From contig CM021312.1 in the NCBI GenBank assembly GCA_010645155.1, positions 11,152,609 through 11,216,608 on the forward strand: a DNA stretch of 64,000 nucleotides. The letters run 5' to 3'. A program made the translations under genes and the position numbers. Positions 27,001-38,356 of the stretch are shown piece by piece. The DNA is from Tigriopus japonicus. Its lineage: Eukaryota; Arthropoda; Copepoda; Harpacticoida; Harpacticidae. Every line of letters starts with the position of its first letter. Positions within the stretch are counted from its first letter, which is position 1. A model generated the notes under the pieces. The model was given only the letters and a program-made list of their open reading frames with translations, did no database searches and was not told where the DNA came from.

Positions 27001-28984
27001 CTCTTTTCAAAAAATATCTGACGGAATTTGGTTTTGGGAAAGTCTAGACTTACTACACTTTTGCGATTGCGGCCCAATAAGCACACTGAAATGGATTTTT
27101 TGTAATACTTTTATTGTTAAACTTCTTACATCTTTCATCAAGTCAGTATGGCTGTGGTACGTAGAGTACGTGTGACTTTTGGCCGGCCGTTTTCGGTTTC
27201 AGTTTCGGTTTTCGAAACTTTCGTTTTGTTTAAGGACTCTTTCATTCCACCACTTTGTACAATCAAACCTTCTTTCAGTTATCACATTCCTTCTTTCAAA
27301 CCTTTCTAATTTTCTCAAGACAATTCCAACATAACCCTCTCTTTTTGGTTTAGGTTTCAAAACCACGCGACTCATGGATAGTTCAAACAATTAATTCCAA
27401 AATCAACTGACATTAAATCATGTTTTCCGAAGCCCATTATTTCGAAGGTTTCCAAGGTGTTGACTTGAAATCAAAGAGAACCACCCCTCCGTGATTGTAT
27501 GTATACCTTATTGTGTAGTGGTGGGTTCTATGCTTCAGAGAATGAGAAAATATCTGGCCAATTATCACACCTCAGCAACACTGAAGCAAACAACATAATG
27601 CCAATTATCTTAAATGAAGAATGCTCTTGCATTACTGGCTGTAAATGATAATCACATTTGGATTATTCCTGAAGTTGTAATCGAATTATAATCACTGGAT
27701 CAAGTGGCCACGATCATGAATCTAAAAACCCTAAGATGGTGATTTAAACGTCAATGCGGTTAACCGACCAGACGCTCGCCACACTTGACTAAATTTCTTG
27801 GTGCGCCAGAACGAAACACTTTTGGATGATTCGGATCAGATTTTTCAAGCACTTAAGTGACACAGAAACCAGGCCTCAAAGATCTTTAAGCAACCATATT
27901 CGCATTTTTTCCCGTTTTTCCGATTTTCATGAGACGGAATCGGAGCCCGGTTAATATCCATCCAAACAAGGTATAATGATCAATTCAGCCAATTATGGGC
28001 ATGATAGAGGAACCCCCAAATTAATGCTGGCGATTTAATTAATCATCATTCGATTGGAGGCCCACAACAGGGCTGATAGTTCAAGTGAACGGCGAACGGG
28101 GCCCATTTAACGATCATTGGAAACCGGGAATTTTATGGCAAAACCAGGGTTTTTCGGGACATAATTCATGACAAACTGAGAATAAATTCAGGAGGGAGCC
28201 GAACATGATTGGCCTCCAAATCTTAGGGTTGCCAAAGCCCCAGGATCGAAGACGAAATCTCCAACGTATGTATGCTTGAAGAGCTGTTTGTGATATGAGG
28301 CAAAGGTAATTATTGCACACCGCACACCGCGCAATCGAGACGTCGTCTTGTCACACGGCGAGCAGGCAGTGATTTTTGAACCTCAATTGAATCAAAAGTC
28401 ACGACAATCACACTGATTTCACACTTCATTGGACTATGAAATCATCCAAGAACTACTACATACTAATACTGTACATCTCTACCCAACGAACGACTTGCTT
28501 GTGTTCGTAACCAACACCAACAAACACTTGAAGAGCATTCCGATTCTCTGGCGGCTGTCAACAAAGCCAATCATGGTCAGTGGTTCGTTCCACCTATTCA
28601 TGCTGTCCAAATGTGTGTCGGGAATCACTACTTTGCATGTTGACACATGGCGATCACAAAACATGGAAGTCAGGCATGAAATCAGTGTCTCCATATTTCC
28701 AGATCAACGCTCACCACTTGGTCGCGTTGGAAATTCAACTAGTTCACTCGCTCGAGACCGTTTGGTTCGCCGCAAATCGACCCAATTGACCGTACAAGAC
28801 TCTAACATATGATTCGGCTTACCTGCGACGTGTTCTTCCAGTCCATGGTGTTGATGGCCGTAGCCGGGGACATGCCCGCAGCGGCTGAGTACATATCCAT
28901 GAGCGGATAATGGCCGTGCTCGTGATGGTGGTGGGAGACGGCGGGGTGATGGTGATGTCCGGGATGGTGTGGATGCACCTTCAT
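21011..28984 (-). CDS. NFI: Nuclear factor I (NFI/CTF) transcription factor, copy B
   Basis: Minus-strand exons: 28984-28823 (ATG at 28984), 25460-25305, 24767-24576, 24501-24318, 23870-23826, 23752-23657, 23473-23264, 22364-22044, 21204-21011; all phases agree (520 codons so far). The N-terminus is His-rich ([20 protein letters not shown]) and ends MDWKNTSQ. It is followed by the full NFI DNA-binding domain, residues about 55-200: [20 protein letters not shown], the signature [32 protein letters not shown] and [20 protein letters not shown]. The C-terminal part keeps [11 protein letters not shown] and [11 protein letters not shown], matching NFI-A. The small exons at 23826 and 23657 correspond one to one with NFI-A exons 3585 and 9518. 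The LKRMRR-type exon of NFI-A has no counterpart found here. The last coding exon is not settled: the exon at 21011 ends in phase 0 at a GTAAGG donor, and one weak candidate terminal exon was seen near 20900-20820. Confidence 0.92.
25461..28822 (-). other. First coding intron of NFI-B
   Basis: A 3.4-kb intron lies between the His-rich first coding exon and the exon that opens the DNA-binding domain. The position corresponds to the conserved intron before [10 protein letters not shown] in vertebrate NFI genes. No nested gene, RNA or repeat was recognised. Confidence 0.6.
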
Positions 28985-29479
28985 CGCTGCCGGCGATGGG
29001 TACGGAGACCCGCCGGAGCTCACCCAGCCGGACGTAATCTTGCCCAGATTTAAAGTGACGGATCAACACTGAAAGAGGTCGGAGCAATTGACGGACGTAA
29101 GGGATTGATTGGGTTTGAAGTTGGTCCAAGACAAAATGGAAAGAGAACGTGAACCTACAAGAATGAATGTGCCAAAGCGTGGCTCTTGGCACAAGATTTG
29201 AGAACCCTCGTCTCTTGGCTGGTTCTCAATTTATGCCCGAAAATTCACGTCTTCACACGCACCGATCTTTGACAGAACTAAATGGTAAAAGCCTGGTACT
29301 GCAGAGGATCCGAACCTGTGAGAGAAGAAGGAGCCGTCGGTCTGGTTTGCTCAAGTACTCTTTTTTTTGGTTTCCTAAGCTCTGCCTGTGGTCCCTAGAA
29401 TGGTCAAAGCGCTTTAAACGAGCCATCAAAGGGCCAAAGGGCTCGTGAGTCACGTGCCATCACTTCTCAGTTCTCACAC

Positions 29480-29760
29480 ACCCTTACACTCTCGATCTTG
29501 CGAGGAAAGGCGCCGAACACCGTTGCACGTGCTCGGTTCTCGCCCTCGAATCCGTTCGCTAGTTGTGAGTAAACGGGAGTTTGCACCGTCAAACGCCGTT
29601 CACATCGCCACGCACGAGAAATCCGGTCTCGAGGTGCACTTTTTCCTGACGGTCGTTTGCTTCGAGAAACTCGGGGAGAGAAAGTAGTCTTCGGCGAGAA
29701 TTGCGCCAAGTCTCCGCCCCTAGCTTTCTCGAGGCTTTTGGGAATTCTGGCATTGGGTAA
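29480..29760 (-). promoter_or_regulatory. CpG-rich patch upstream of NFI-B (possible promoter/5' UTR)
   Basis: This stretch is visibly richer in CpG (CGCCG, GTCGTTTGC, CGAGAAACTCGGGG and similar) than the AT-rich flanks, and lies 0.5-0.8 kb upstream of the first coding exon of NFI-B. No TATA box or initiator is claimed. It could equally be an untranslated first exon. Confidence 0.3.
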
Positions 29761-30043
29761 GGGAACTCCAATTTCGCTTGGCCTCGTCCTGGGGCTCCTC
29801 AAAAAGAGGAAGAGACAGGCCCATTGGCTTGAAAACTCTTGGCTAACCGACTTGGTGTGTTACAAGGACATGGGATCGATTTGCCAATGTCGATATTCTT
29901 GGCAACTTTCAGTGCGGAGCATTCCTATTGTCCATGTAAATGAGGTCTTGAGGGAACTCGCTCATTCGACAACGAAACCAATGAAAAACAAATATGCTTG
30001 CTTGTTTGGATCATCCAAGAACCATTTGGTGCAGAAGATAATT

Positions 30044-30105
30044 GTGGTTGTTGCTATAAAACCTACGCTTTTAAGACCAAAGGCAACATTGAGGTGCTGC
30101 ACATC
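30044..30105 (+). repeat. Coding-like repeat fragment, copy 1
   Basis: This stretch translates as VVVAIKPTLLRP and, after a frame change, GNIEVLHIK. The fragment at 31358 reads VVVAVKPALLK then GKIEVLHIS. Protein-level likeness with nucleotide divergence suggests two decayed copies of one coding repeat. The family was not recognised. Confidence 0.4.
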
Positions 30106-31357
30106 AAACAAAATGATGCAAGTTAAAATTTCTTGGACATGTTGGAACTGTTTCTTTGACGCAATGTTGTTTCATCATCAAGCAAATTTTGTATGAGTGT
30201 GTTTCGTACTCCAAATCGAGCTTCATGTCATAGGAATCAATTATAAACATGGCCAAAAATTTCAAATTAGAAGCTTACGATTCTATTTCCCATGTGGGCC
30301 CAAGGGCGATTTTTGGTGGGCCCAGAAGCCACGGGAATGTCAAAATTAGTAGGCCCGAGAGTCATCCATAGTACTGAAGTAATGGGCTTACAGTGGTATT
30401 ATTATTTAGTTTTGGGCCCTTGCACCTATCAGCTTCTTTTTGGTGGGCTGATTAAACTAATAATAGAATAATGAATGAATAAAAAAGAAAGAAAAAAAAA
30501 TTAAAAAAAAACATCATCAAAGGTGATGGGCTTTGACCGTAAAGAGGTTGTTGACCCCTGGCCTTAAAAGAACATCTTTCATTTTTTATTTAGAATTTAC
30601 TTGAGATTTAGTAAGTGAGGACAAAAAGACATTTTAGTGCAATAAATGGATGCAAATTATATGAAATGCAATGAATCTTTACAGACGAATATAAAATATT
30701 AGAAAATAGATATTAGAAAATCGAAATTAAAGAAACATATTTAAAAAACGAAATTTCAACAATTTGTTGGCACTGAGCCCTTCCAAAACGGATATGTGTA
30801 ACCAAACTAATAAATAAAATAACAAAATATTTATCATATCAGTAATACAGCTGCCATATTTTTTGAGCTAAAACCGTTAGTAAGAAATCAATTTAAATAA
30901 TGCCCCTTTTTTACAAAGTACAAACTTTTCTTGGTCTTCTAAAGGCACAAAAATGGGAATTTTGAGAAACAATTTTCGAAATACATACGTACGTTGGGCT
31001 CAATTTCCGCATTTTTTACGGGCAATGGCATTCTGGTTTGGGTACAATTTGCCAATCATGTTTCCAAAACGTTGCTAACATTTTCATGCATACTGTACAA
31101 AATTTGCTTGTAAGCAGACATTTCTGAACAACGGTTTGTTTGGTAGTGTTAAAGAGAAATTAGCATATGTAGCCTTTTTTGACTGATTGCACTTTCCAAC
31201 TGTTTTCTTTATTTTCAAAGATTCAAATTTTGGAACAAGAAACATTTTTAGTGAGGCCCAAACATTTCTCAAAGAGTATGCTAAAACTGTGAGCTATGGT
31301 ATAAAGTCTTTGAAAGTAATTTCTTCAAATGAGAAATAGGTTGTATCCACGAAATTT

Positions 31358-31423
31358 GTCGTTGTTGCTGTAAAACCTGCTCTTTTAAAACAAACTAACG
31401 GCAAGATCGAAGTGCTGCACATT
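31358..31423 (+). repeat. Coding-like repeat fragment, copy 2
   Basis: It reads FVVVAVKPALLKQTNGKIEV in one frame, continuing LHISGIIKEP, with an upstream in-frame stop near 31338. It is the partner of the fragment at 30044, about 1.3 kb away in the same orientation, and appears to be a remnant of a mobile or duplicated coding sequence. Confidence 0.4.
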
Positions 31424-32969
31424 TCAGGAATCATTAAGGAACCTTTTTTGTTCCTTTCTCGACTTTTGTTACCCTCACTTCTTTCAGCAGAGAATGCATA
31501 TTAAAAGTAAATGAATCGTAAATTGACAAGGAGGCCTCTGAAACAGTATCAGTCTAGGGAATTGGTTCCATAATAATTTTTGTGGCTTGGAACGCCAATT
31601 TTTGCTTAATTTTTCATTTTACTCTTACTACCTGACATGACTCTAGTCGCAATAAACGTATTATCATTATTATTATTATGATTAAAGTTTCTCTCGTTCT
31701 GGGAACATGGATTTTTTTAGTACTGTCCTTTAAAAAGAAAATAGCCTATTTGCAGAAAAATTGGTTACAGTTTTGGTGAAGCAAAAGATGGCCGCATGAA
31801 AATCAAAATCCGAAACAAACTTTAAACGTGTTAATCCTACCTTTCCCTCACAAATAAAACAACTCTTGAGGGCAATTTTAATTAAATCATGTTGACAACC
31901 AGAAAGATATTTTTGCAAATTGTAAACAGGCGATTAGAGGAGGAAAGTCGCTTTTTTTTCAAATAAAAATGCCTGACATTTGGGGAAATCGGAACATGCA
32001 TACATCTTTTACGTTGAATAATTGGTGCAAGCCCATTGGACAAAAGTATTTTCATTGGTACTGTATTACCACGAAGTTGTAAACAATTTGCCCAAAGATA
32101 GGACTTTTCAGCGCTTGATGGAAAGTTTGTAAAAACGCGAGCAGATTGAACTCGGGGTGAAAGCTGAACTGTTTGAAACAATTGGAATTTAAAGAAGCCG
32201 CACAAGGAGGGTAAGGTCACGTCAAAACCACCAACATAGGTTTTAAATTACAAAAAAAATATGTTGTTAATTTTGAACATACTTTTTTAAAGTAATCATC
32301 TTCAATTTCAACGATCTGCAAACGAGGAACACTACATTTCCATGTCGTAAGGCGCGTTCCATGTCTAGTTATGTGCAACGTCATTCTTGTGCACAAGTAT
32401 ACAGAAAAGGAGCCAAACGTTGTTCCATTTCCATCAGAACGTGAACAGAAGCCTCAATCCAATCCAAACAACTGGAGCAAAACATCGCGCGCTTCACGGC
32501 GCCAAATTTAGCGAGGTTTCGCGATTTGCTTTTTATGGCCTGTCTTTGTCCTTCATAATCAAACTCCATAATCTTAAGCTAGTTGACCTTTTAGACAATG
32601 GGTCCAAGATGGCATGATTTGAATCTAACCTTAGTCAACAACGTCAAACTCTACCGAATCCCATTTTCCCGCCAAAGATTGACCTCTCCAGAGTCCAAAG
32701 TCACCCTATCACGTTGCCTTGATCAGCTGATCCTGCCATGTCTGTTTGTATGAGTCAAATAAACTGACGACATCGAACATGTCCTAGGAACAGTTTGTGA
32801 CTCCTTCAAATTGGAAAACTCCTTAAATCTCCTGCAGCCAACGGTTTGCAACAATTGCCTGCAGGAGACATGGCTTCCTCAGCCCTCAGCCAATCTTGTG
32901 CCAATTTCGATGCCAATGTATGTTAGCGTTGATAATTTTGGAGCACTGACCTTGAACGCCATCATCAGC

Positions 32970-33917
32970 ATGTCTACCTCGCCTGAAGATTCCTTCATCC
33001 GGACCATCGAATGGGAAATGCTCGACAAGAGCAAGTTCTTTCCCTTGTCGATGGCCAGTTCCTTTACTGTCAGATGTGGGCTGTACCCATTGTCCTTGGT
33101 GAGAACCAGGTTACAGGTGCAGTATCGCAATGATGTGTACAAGGGCACATGGGATGCCTTTGGTAAAATTGTCAAGAGTGAAGGGTATCGGGGACTGTAT
33201 CGGGGATTCTGGGTGTCTGCTTTCCAAGTGGTTTCCGGGGTGTGTTATGTGTCGACCTATGAAGGTGTCAGGCATCTGTTGGATAGGAGCAATGTAACGA
33301 ATTCGGCACTCAAAGGCTTTGTGGGAGGCGGGTGCGCCTCTGTGGTGGGACAGACTATCATTGTGCCTTTTGACGTGATAAGTCAGCACCTCATGTTATT
33401 GGGACAATCCCGTGGGAAGACTTGCAATCCCTTTAATATCACCCAGGAAGGACGGACCAAAGCTCAAATCGTGAGTGACATTGCCCGAGCGATATATGTG
33501 ACAGACGGTTTGCGCGGGTTCTACCGAGGATATGTTGTCTCCTTGTGTACCTACGTGCCCAGTAGTGCCTCCTGGTGGGCGTTCTACCAGCTTTTCCAGG
33601 ACTTTTATGGAATGATCACACCCGTTGTCGTGCCCCATATGGTGATTCAATGTGTGTCAGCCATGTCTAGTGGATGTGCCTCGTGTTTGATCACAAACCC
33701 TTTGGACTTGATCCGGGCCCGTGTCCAGGTGCAAAGACGGACCATTCCTGAGACAGTGAGGAGCCTATGGGCCACTGAAGGCATGGGGATCTTTACCAAA
33801 GGCCTCACTGCTCGAATGACCTCATCTGTGATCTATAGTATGGCCATCATCTTTGGCTATGAGACAGTGAAACGGTGGAGTGTACATGAAGAGTACAAGA
33901 GCCAGATCAAGTGGTAG
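32970..33917 (+). CDS. SLC25A44: Mitochondrial solute carrier, SLC25A44 type (branched-chain amino acid carrier family)
   Basis: SLC25A44 imports branched-chain amino acids across the mitochondrial inner membrane. The ATG at 32970 (MSTSPEDSF) gives 315 residues, against 314 for the human protein; the frame is open further upstream but that part has no carrier similarity. The tripartite carrier fold is visible: repeat 1 has IEWEMLDKSKFF and YPLSLVRTRLQVQ, repeat 2 has GLYRGF and VPFDVISQHLMLLG, and repeat 3 has GFYRGYVVS and NPLDLIRARVQVQ. The first signature lacks the usual acidic residue (PLSLVR), as human SLC25A44 also does (PFTLIR). No intron interrupts the coding sequence. An acceptor-like CTCCTGCAG near 32837 suggests a possible intron in the 5' UTR. 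Confidence 0.93.
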   Translation: MSTSPEDSFIRTIEWEMLDKSKFFPLSMASSFTVRCGLYPLSLVRTRLQVQYRNDVYKGTWDAFGKIVKSEGYRGLYRGFWVSAFQVVSGVCYVSTYEGVRHLLDRSNVTNSALKGFVGGGCASVVGQTIIVPFDVISQHLMLLGQSRGKTCNPFNITQEGRTKAQIVSDIARAIYVTDGLRGFYRGYVVSLCTYVPSSASWWAFYQLFQDFYGMITPVVVPHMVIQCVSAMSSGCASCLITNPLDLIRARVQVQRRTIPETVRSLWATEGMGIFTKGLTARMTSSVIYSMAIIFGYETVKRWSVHEEYKSQIKW

Positions 33918-35226
33918 TAATTCGTGGAATCAAACGACCAGTCTCCTTTTTATATGACGTGCATCGCTTGGCATTCGAAAATTGGTGCACCTTCTTGTGT
34001 CTATCCTTCATAGAGGGCGGATATCTCATGTATAGAAATGTTACCTATCACTAAAATAATCAATGCACACGTTGAACCTAATACACGTGCAAGGCATTAA
34101 ACAACAGCTCCTTTGGAACCAAAAGGATCTCTTCAAATTATAAAATGTTGACATTATTATTCATTAACAACTGTTTCCTTCAAAAGCGAAGACGTTACAT
34201 CTGGGCTAAAGTCATGTTTTTTGTCCAAAGAATGTATAAAGCACACATGGTGTTTACTTGAGAAGGAGAATTTAGTTTTAAATTCCATTTGAGACAAAGT
34301 TGGTGTGCTAGGGCAATATCGCATATTCATAAAGTTTTGTTAATTAGTTTACAAAATAAATATGAGAAGACGTCATCTGAAACATGCTTAAAATCAAATA
34401 TTTGAACATCTTCTCGTGGTCAATTTTAGGGAATGTGTAATCAAGTATTTTTACTTATGATTTGTTCAGACGATCAACATTTTAATTAGCTCAAGCACTA
34501 GAAATAGGGTAGGAACAAATTGTCGCCATAAAGAATAAGGATCTATAGAAGAAGTGAAGAACGTAAAAATATGAAGACAATATTGAAGTTTGGGAGTGGT
34601 GTCAAATTAGTTCATTTCGCATCAGTGGTTTAAAATACTGGTGAAATGTATTTCAATGGCTGTTTTTATTAACATTTTCGAAGGACAAAGTGAAAGTTTT
34701 GTTACTTTTTTCTATAACAAGGACACAATGGATTTCTGTACAAAGCAAAATGGATGGACAAAATTGATGGAAATGGAACAGTTCCAGGAACACACAAAAT
34801 TCATTGGTTTTGATCATTATCATATTAATTTCAAATGTTTCTTAAAATGTTTTTAACCCAATCCTTTTATTTAAGCGAATCGCAGTTTTTGCCTGTGAAC
34901 ATGTTGACAAGATCTTAAGAAAATGAGATATCACTACTCCATATCAAAACTGATCATGAAATTTAGTTTCCTCTCACGCCCATCAACAATCATTATTAAT
35001 ATCTCTCATCTTGTATTGCACTTTTAACTGAATTCTTTGTTCAGAATGGTCTTTTTGCACCACTGGTTTGTTATGGAAAGTTAACTTACTTTCTTTCACA
35101 CTTACACCAAAAAAAGTCAATGTTTCAAGTTTGTAAAACCTGTTTGAAATAGGTTTGTTTAAAACAAAACACCTTCTGATCATCTAAATCTCTTTCCAGT
35201 ACACCCCATAGCTTTAAACACAAAAT
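33918..35226. other. Intergenic spacer between SLC25A44 and HSBP1
   Basis: An AT-rich spacer between two genes that converge tail to tail. A short open frame at 34641-34856 shows no domain. No RNA gene or mobile element was recognised. Confidence 0.6.
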
Positions 35227-35232
35227 TTTATT
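35227..35232 (-). terminator. Poly(A) signal of HSBP1
   Basis: TTTATT on the plus strand reads AATAAA on the minus strand, about 80 bases after the HSBP1 stop codon. Confidence 0.6.
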
Positions 35233-35310
35233 AAACCAAACATGATCAAAGATGCCAAAGGCACTAAATATTCTTTGGCTTCCAAGGAGACATGAAAAAT
35301 TACAACCTAT

Positions 35311-35616
35311 TTATTCATCCACACTATTCTTTTGTCCAGTTTCTTCTTGATTGGCACCCGTTGCTCCTCCAGTTTGGACCATGAGATCGTTGAGATTGTG
35401 TTCCAGGTCATCAATCCGTGTTCCCATATCGTCAATCCGACTAATAATCTGATCAGACATGGTCTGAAATCGATCTTGCATTTGTTGAAGCATGCTCTGG
35501 ATGTAATTGGTCAGTTCTTGGACATTCTTGGGGTCATTGGTAGCTATTGATCCACCGGAAGAGCTCTCATTTCCACTGGATTCCGATTTGACGGCAGATT
35601 CTTCGGGATTAGACAT
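35311..35616 (-). CDS. HSBP1: Heat shock factor-binding protein 1
   Basis: HSBP1 is a small coiled-coil protein that binds trimeric HSF1 and dampens the heat-shock response. From the ATG at 35616 the frame encodes 101 residues. The core [20 protein letters not shown], then [20 protein letters not shown], then LEHNLNDLM matches human HSBP1 almost residue for residue and forms a continuous heptad coiled coil (residues about 29-80). The N-terminal 28 residues are Ser/Glu-rich and longer than in human (76 residues in total). There is a single coding exon, and an in-frame extension upstream of this ATG is not similar to the family. Confidence 0.95.
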   Translation of the reverse strand: MSNPEESAVKSESSGNESSSGGSIATNDPKNVQELTNYIQSMLQQMQDRFQTMSDQIISRIDDMGTRIDDLEHNLNDLMVQTGGATGANQEETGQKNSVDE

Positions 35617-38356
35617 GATTCGATTGAAAATCGCTACTTTCTCAATGAAATATTTCACTCTTTTACTGTATTACTGTATTTACTAGTACTGCATAGCGTT
35701 GCCAGGAGCTTTCAAATCTACAATGCCAAAATATGTTTGAAATATTGCCTTATGGAAGACTATAATACTGATGCGAACAAATTGGCCACTTCTTTGTTTG
35801 TTTGTAAATATGTTTGGGTTTTTAGAATATTTGTTTGTTTGGGGTAAATTTGTACCATTCCCAAATAAAAACAGTGTTGCTGTCAAGATTTGTCATGATT
35901 TGCAAAAGCGAGTGTCTAATGATTATTTTCCCACAATAATTATTGCTATTGAAATGATATATTGGTCCAAGAGATATATTCCATGCAAATGGAACACTTA
36001 CTTTTGACTCTCGAAATTTTTTCAAGACTTTGATTTTCTTTTGACCTTTTTCAACTTGTAAGGCATGTAATTTTTGGCAGCCCTGTTTTTCGGGGAGACT
36101 AAAATTTCTATTTGTTTGGTATGCTGTCGTTTGTTTGTCTTTGTATGTTCTTGGTTATATTTGTTTGTTTCCCATCAGTAGCCTTTAAGATATTTTCTCA
36201 TTTTTTCTGGGGTTTATGGGTCGAAAAGTCTCGCCATACTCAGTCATTTTTCTCTTCTACGTTCACTTCAATTTTTATTACCGCAACTGCCATTTTCTAC
36301 CACCTCAAATTTCCACTGTCATAGCGTTGTCCACACTTTTGCAATAAGTGGCAGCAAAAACTGTTTTTTAGCGTCGCTGTATTGACAAAGCTCAAGGGAA
36401 ACACAGGTCATGGTGACTAATTTTAATGGAATGAAATGTGTATTAGGGTTCTTATGTAACTTGATTGATTCACTAAGTCCATGGATGAAGAGTAAGGATG
36501 ATGGTGGTTGGATATTTTTGAGGTTACTCTCTACATGTTTTTAAATAGATAGATTCATATAGTGTAAAAGGGGCGTTTATGTGTTTGGCCTATTTTCCAG
36601 GGTGACAAATATGTGGGTTAATATTAAGTGTGGTGAAGCTTAATTTTGCTCTGAAAATAGTTAAGACACTATTAAAGGCCAATCAAGGGAATTGCATGAC
36701 GAAAGGCTTTTATTTGCTTTCTCGAAAAGAAGGTGTTTCCGTGTTTCCGATAAAGACGGATCAGTCCAACAAAACAATGGAATAGACAAAGCTTTGCTGA
36801 AAACACGTTAGTGAACATTTATCACAATTAGATGAACTAAACATTAATTATAATGTGCTATTATTAAAAAAACACCTTTTTTTAGGTTTCATGTCTTTTT
36901 GGTCATTTTGACGTCAAAAAACTGGCATTTTATATCTTGCAGCACAGAAACATTTACTTCAGTGTTATATAAGGTGGTGAAGTTTCGTAGCAAATTTTTC
37001 TCGGGAATCTCCCTTAGTTCTCCAGCTCAAATTACCAATTTCCAGGTATTCCAAACTGAGCAAACCACGGCCAAATAAGGCTGCATTTGGCTCATTTAAA
37101 TTGTTTTATTTGGAAGTATTTCAAATTATTGAACTTGGGTGAAATTCAAAATCTCCAATCTTTCATTCTGTTTTCAAAGGATGATGTGAGAACGTAAGTA
37201 ATAGTGTGATTCAATTCATCCTAATTCGATCTGATTTGAACTTTGCAACCGCAAAATTGCAACAATCACAAATCCGAATGGCGCGTCCATACTGAAGGAA
37301 AGTAACAATACTTGATATGGAATCCGAAATAGCATCATTTTAGTGAACACAAAACTGAAATTTTAAAGTGTGAAGCAAAACACGTTCTTGAATTATTAGT
37401 TCTGTGCAATGCCAATGTGCAAAATTCATGTGGTCAAAAATTAAGGTCATCCTTGATGGATTTTGCAGATTATCCACAATTCAGATTTTGGTCAAAAATG
37501 ATTCACACTTTGGCTCGCGCATTTTTACACTTCACACACAAAATTTAGCAACAAAAAATCCAAAAAAAATTCGCATTCTCCACAAGATATTTTGGCTCAC
37601 TTAAAACATTCTCGTGTTCTTATCATTTTTGTTAACTAAACCATAAACTATTCAAATATTGGAATTAGAATAATTTAAAACACATTACATTTTGTGATGG
37701 GTTGCATGCTTCAGGCCTACCTTATCAATTTCTTTCACTTACGCCCTTTTACATCCTTTTTATACTCTCAGTCTTCTAAAATGGGCCTAAAGGTTTTGTT
37801 AGATTTTACGTAGTGTATGTATAGCTAAAAGACTAACTAGATAAAGACAAAACGCGTTTAAGTTAGGCTTGAAGTCCATTTAGAAGGATACTTGTAACTT
37901 GCCTTGACTCCGACAAAAAATACCAGCTTAAATCTCAAAGACTCCATAAAGCACAACCAAAGAGGTAGAAAAAACTTGCAACCTCTAGAGATTTTGAAAG
38001 AAAAATTGTGTTCTAATGCGTTCAGTATAAACAAAAAACAAGTCAAGCATTTGTGTTAGGGTGCTTTATTTTATGTTTTTGGGTACTACCCCCCCAAAAA
38101 AAATCTTTGGATTTGGCCTGAAACGTCCCCCAATTCTGACCTAGTACCTCACCTTTTTAACCCGGCACACCTTTTTCCTCCAATACGTCAAATAACGTTT
38201 TCGTTCCAGTCTCCATCTGAGGACGTACATTCACTGACCCCTGGTATCTCCTACTTACTCCTGTAACCATCTTGTTCATCCCGTGCCAAACTGGTTCTGA
38301 GTCGCTCAAACCATTCAACTCTTGCCATCCATCCATCATCCAACCATCCTTCCACC
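35617..38356. other. Intergenic spacer upstream of HSBP1 and the sialomucin gene
   Basis: A divergent-gene spacer of 2.7 kb, AT-rich, with TTTG-rich runs around 35795-35845 and 36110-36175. No coding exon, RNA or inverted-repeat element was recognised. It must hold the promoters of both HSBP1 (-) and the sialomucin gene (+). Confidence 0.6.

Larger units (their letters stand above)
28985..32969. other. Intergenic spacer between NFI-B and SLC25A44
   Basis: Apart from the CpG-rich patch and the two related fragments near 30044 and 31358, this is AT-rich sequence. The longest open frame (29657-30196, +) runs through the CpG-rich patch and a repeat copy and shows no domain. A TTGTTGACCCCTGG string near 30550 resembles a hAT-type terminus, but no partner end was found. 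Confidence 0.5.

Noticed and set aside
29657..30196. A 179-codon plus-strand open frame
   Set aside because: It crosses the CpG-rich patch and one decayed repeat copy. There is no domain and no splice context, and the antisense strand is equally open.
30535..30570. A hAT-like terminus (TTGTTGACCCCTGG)
   Set aside because: No inverted partner and no 8-base target duplication were found nearby.
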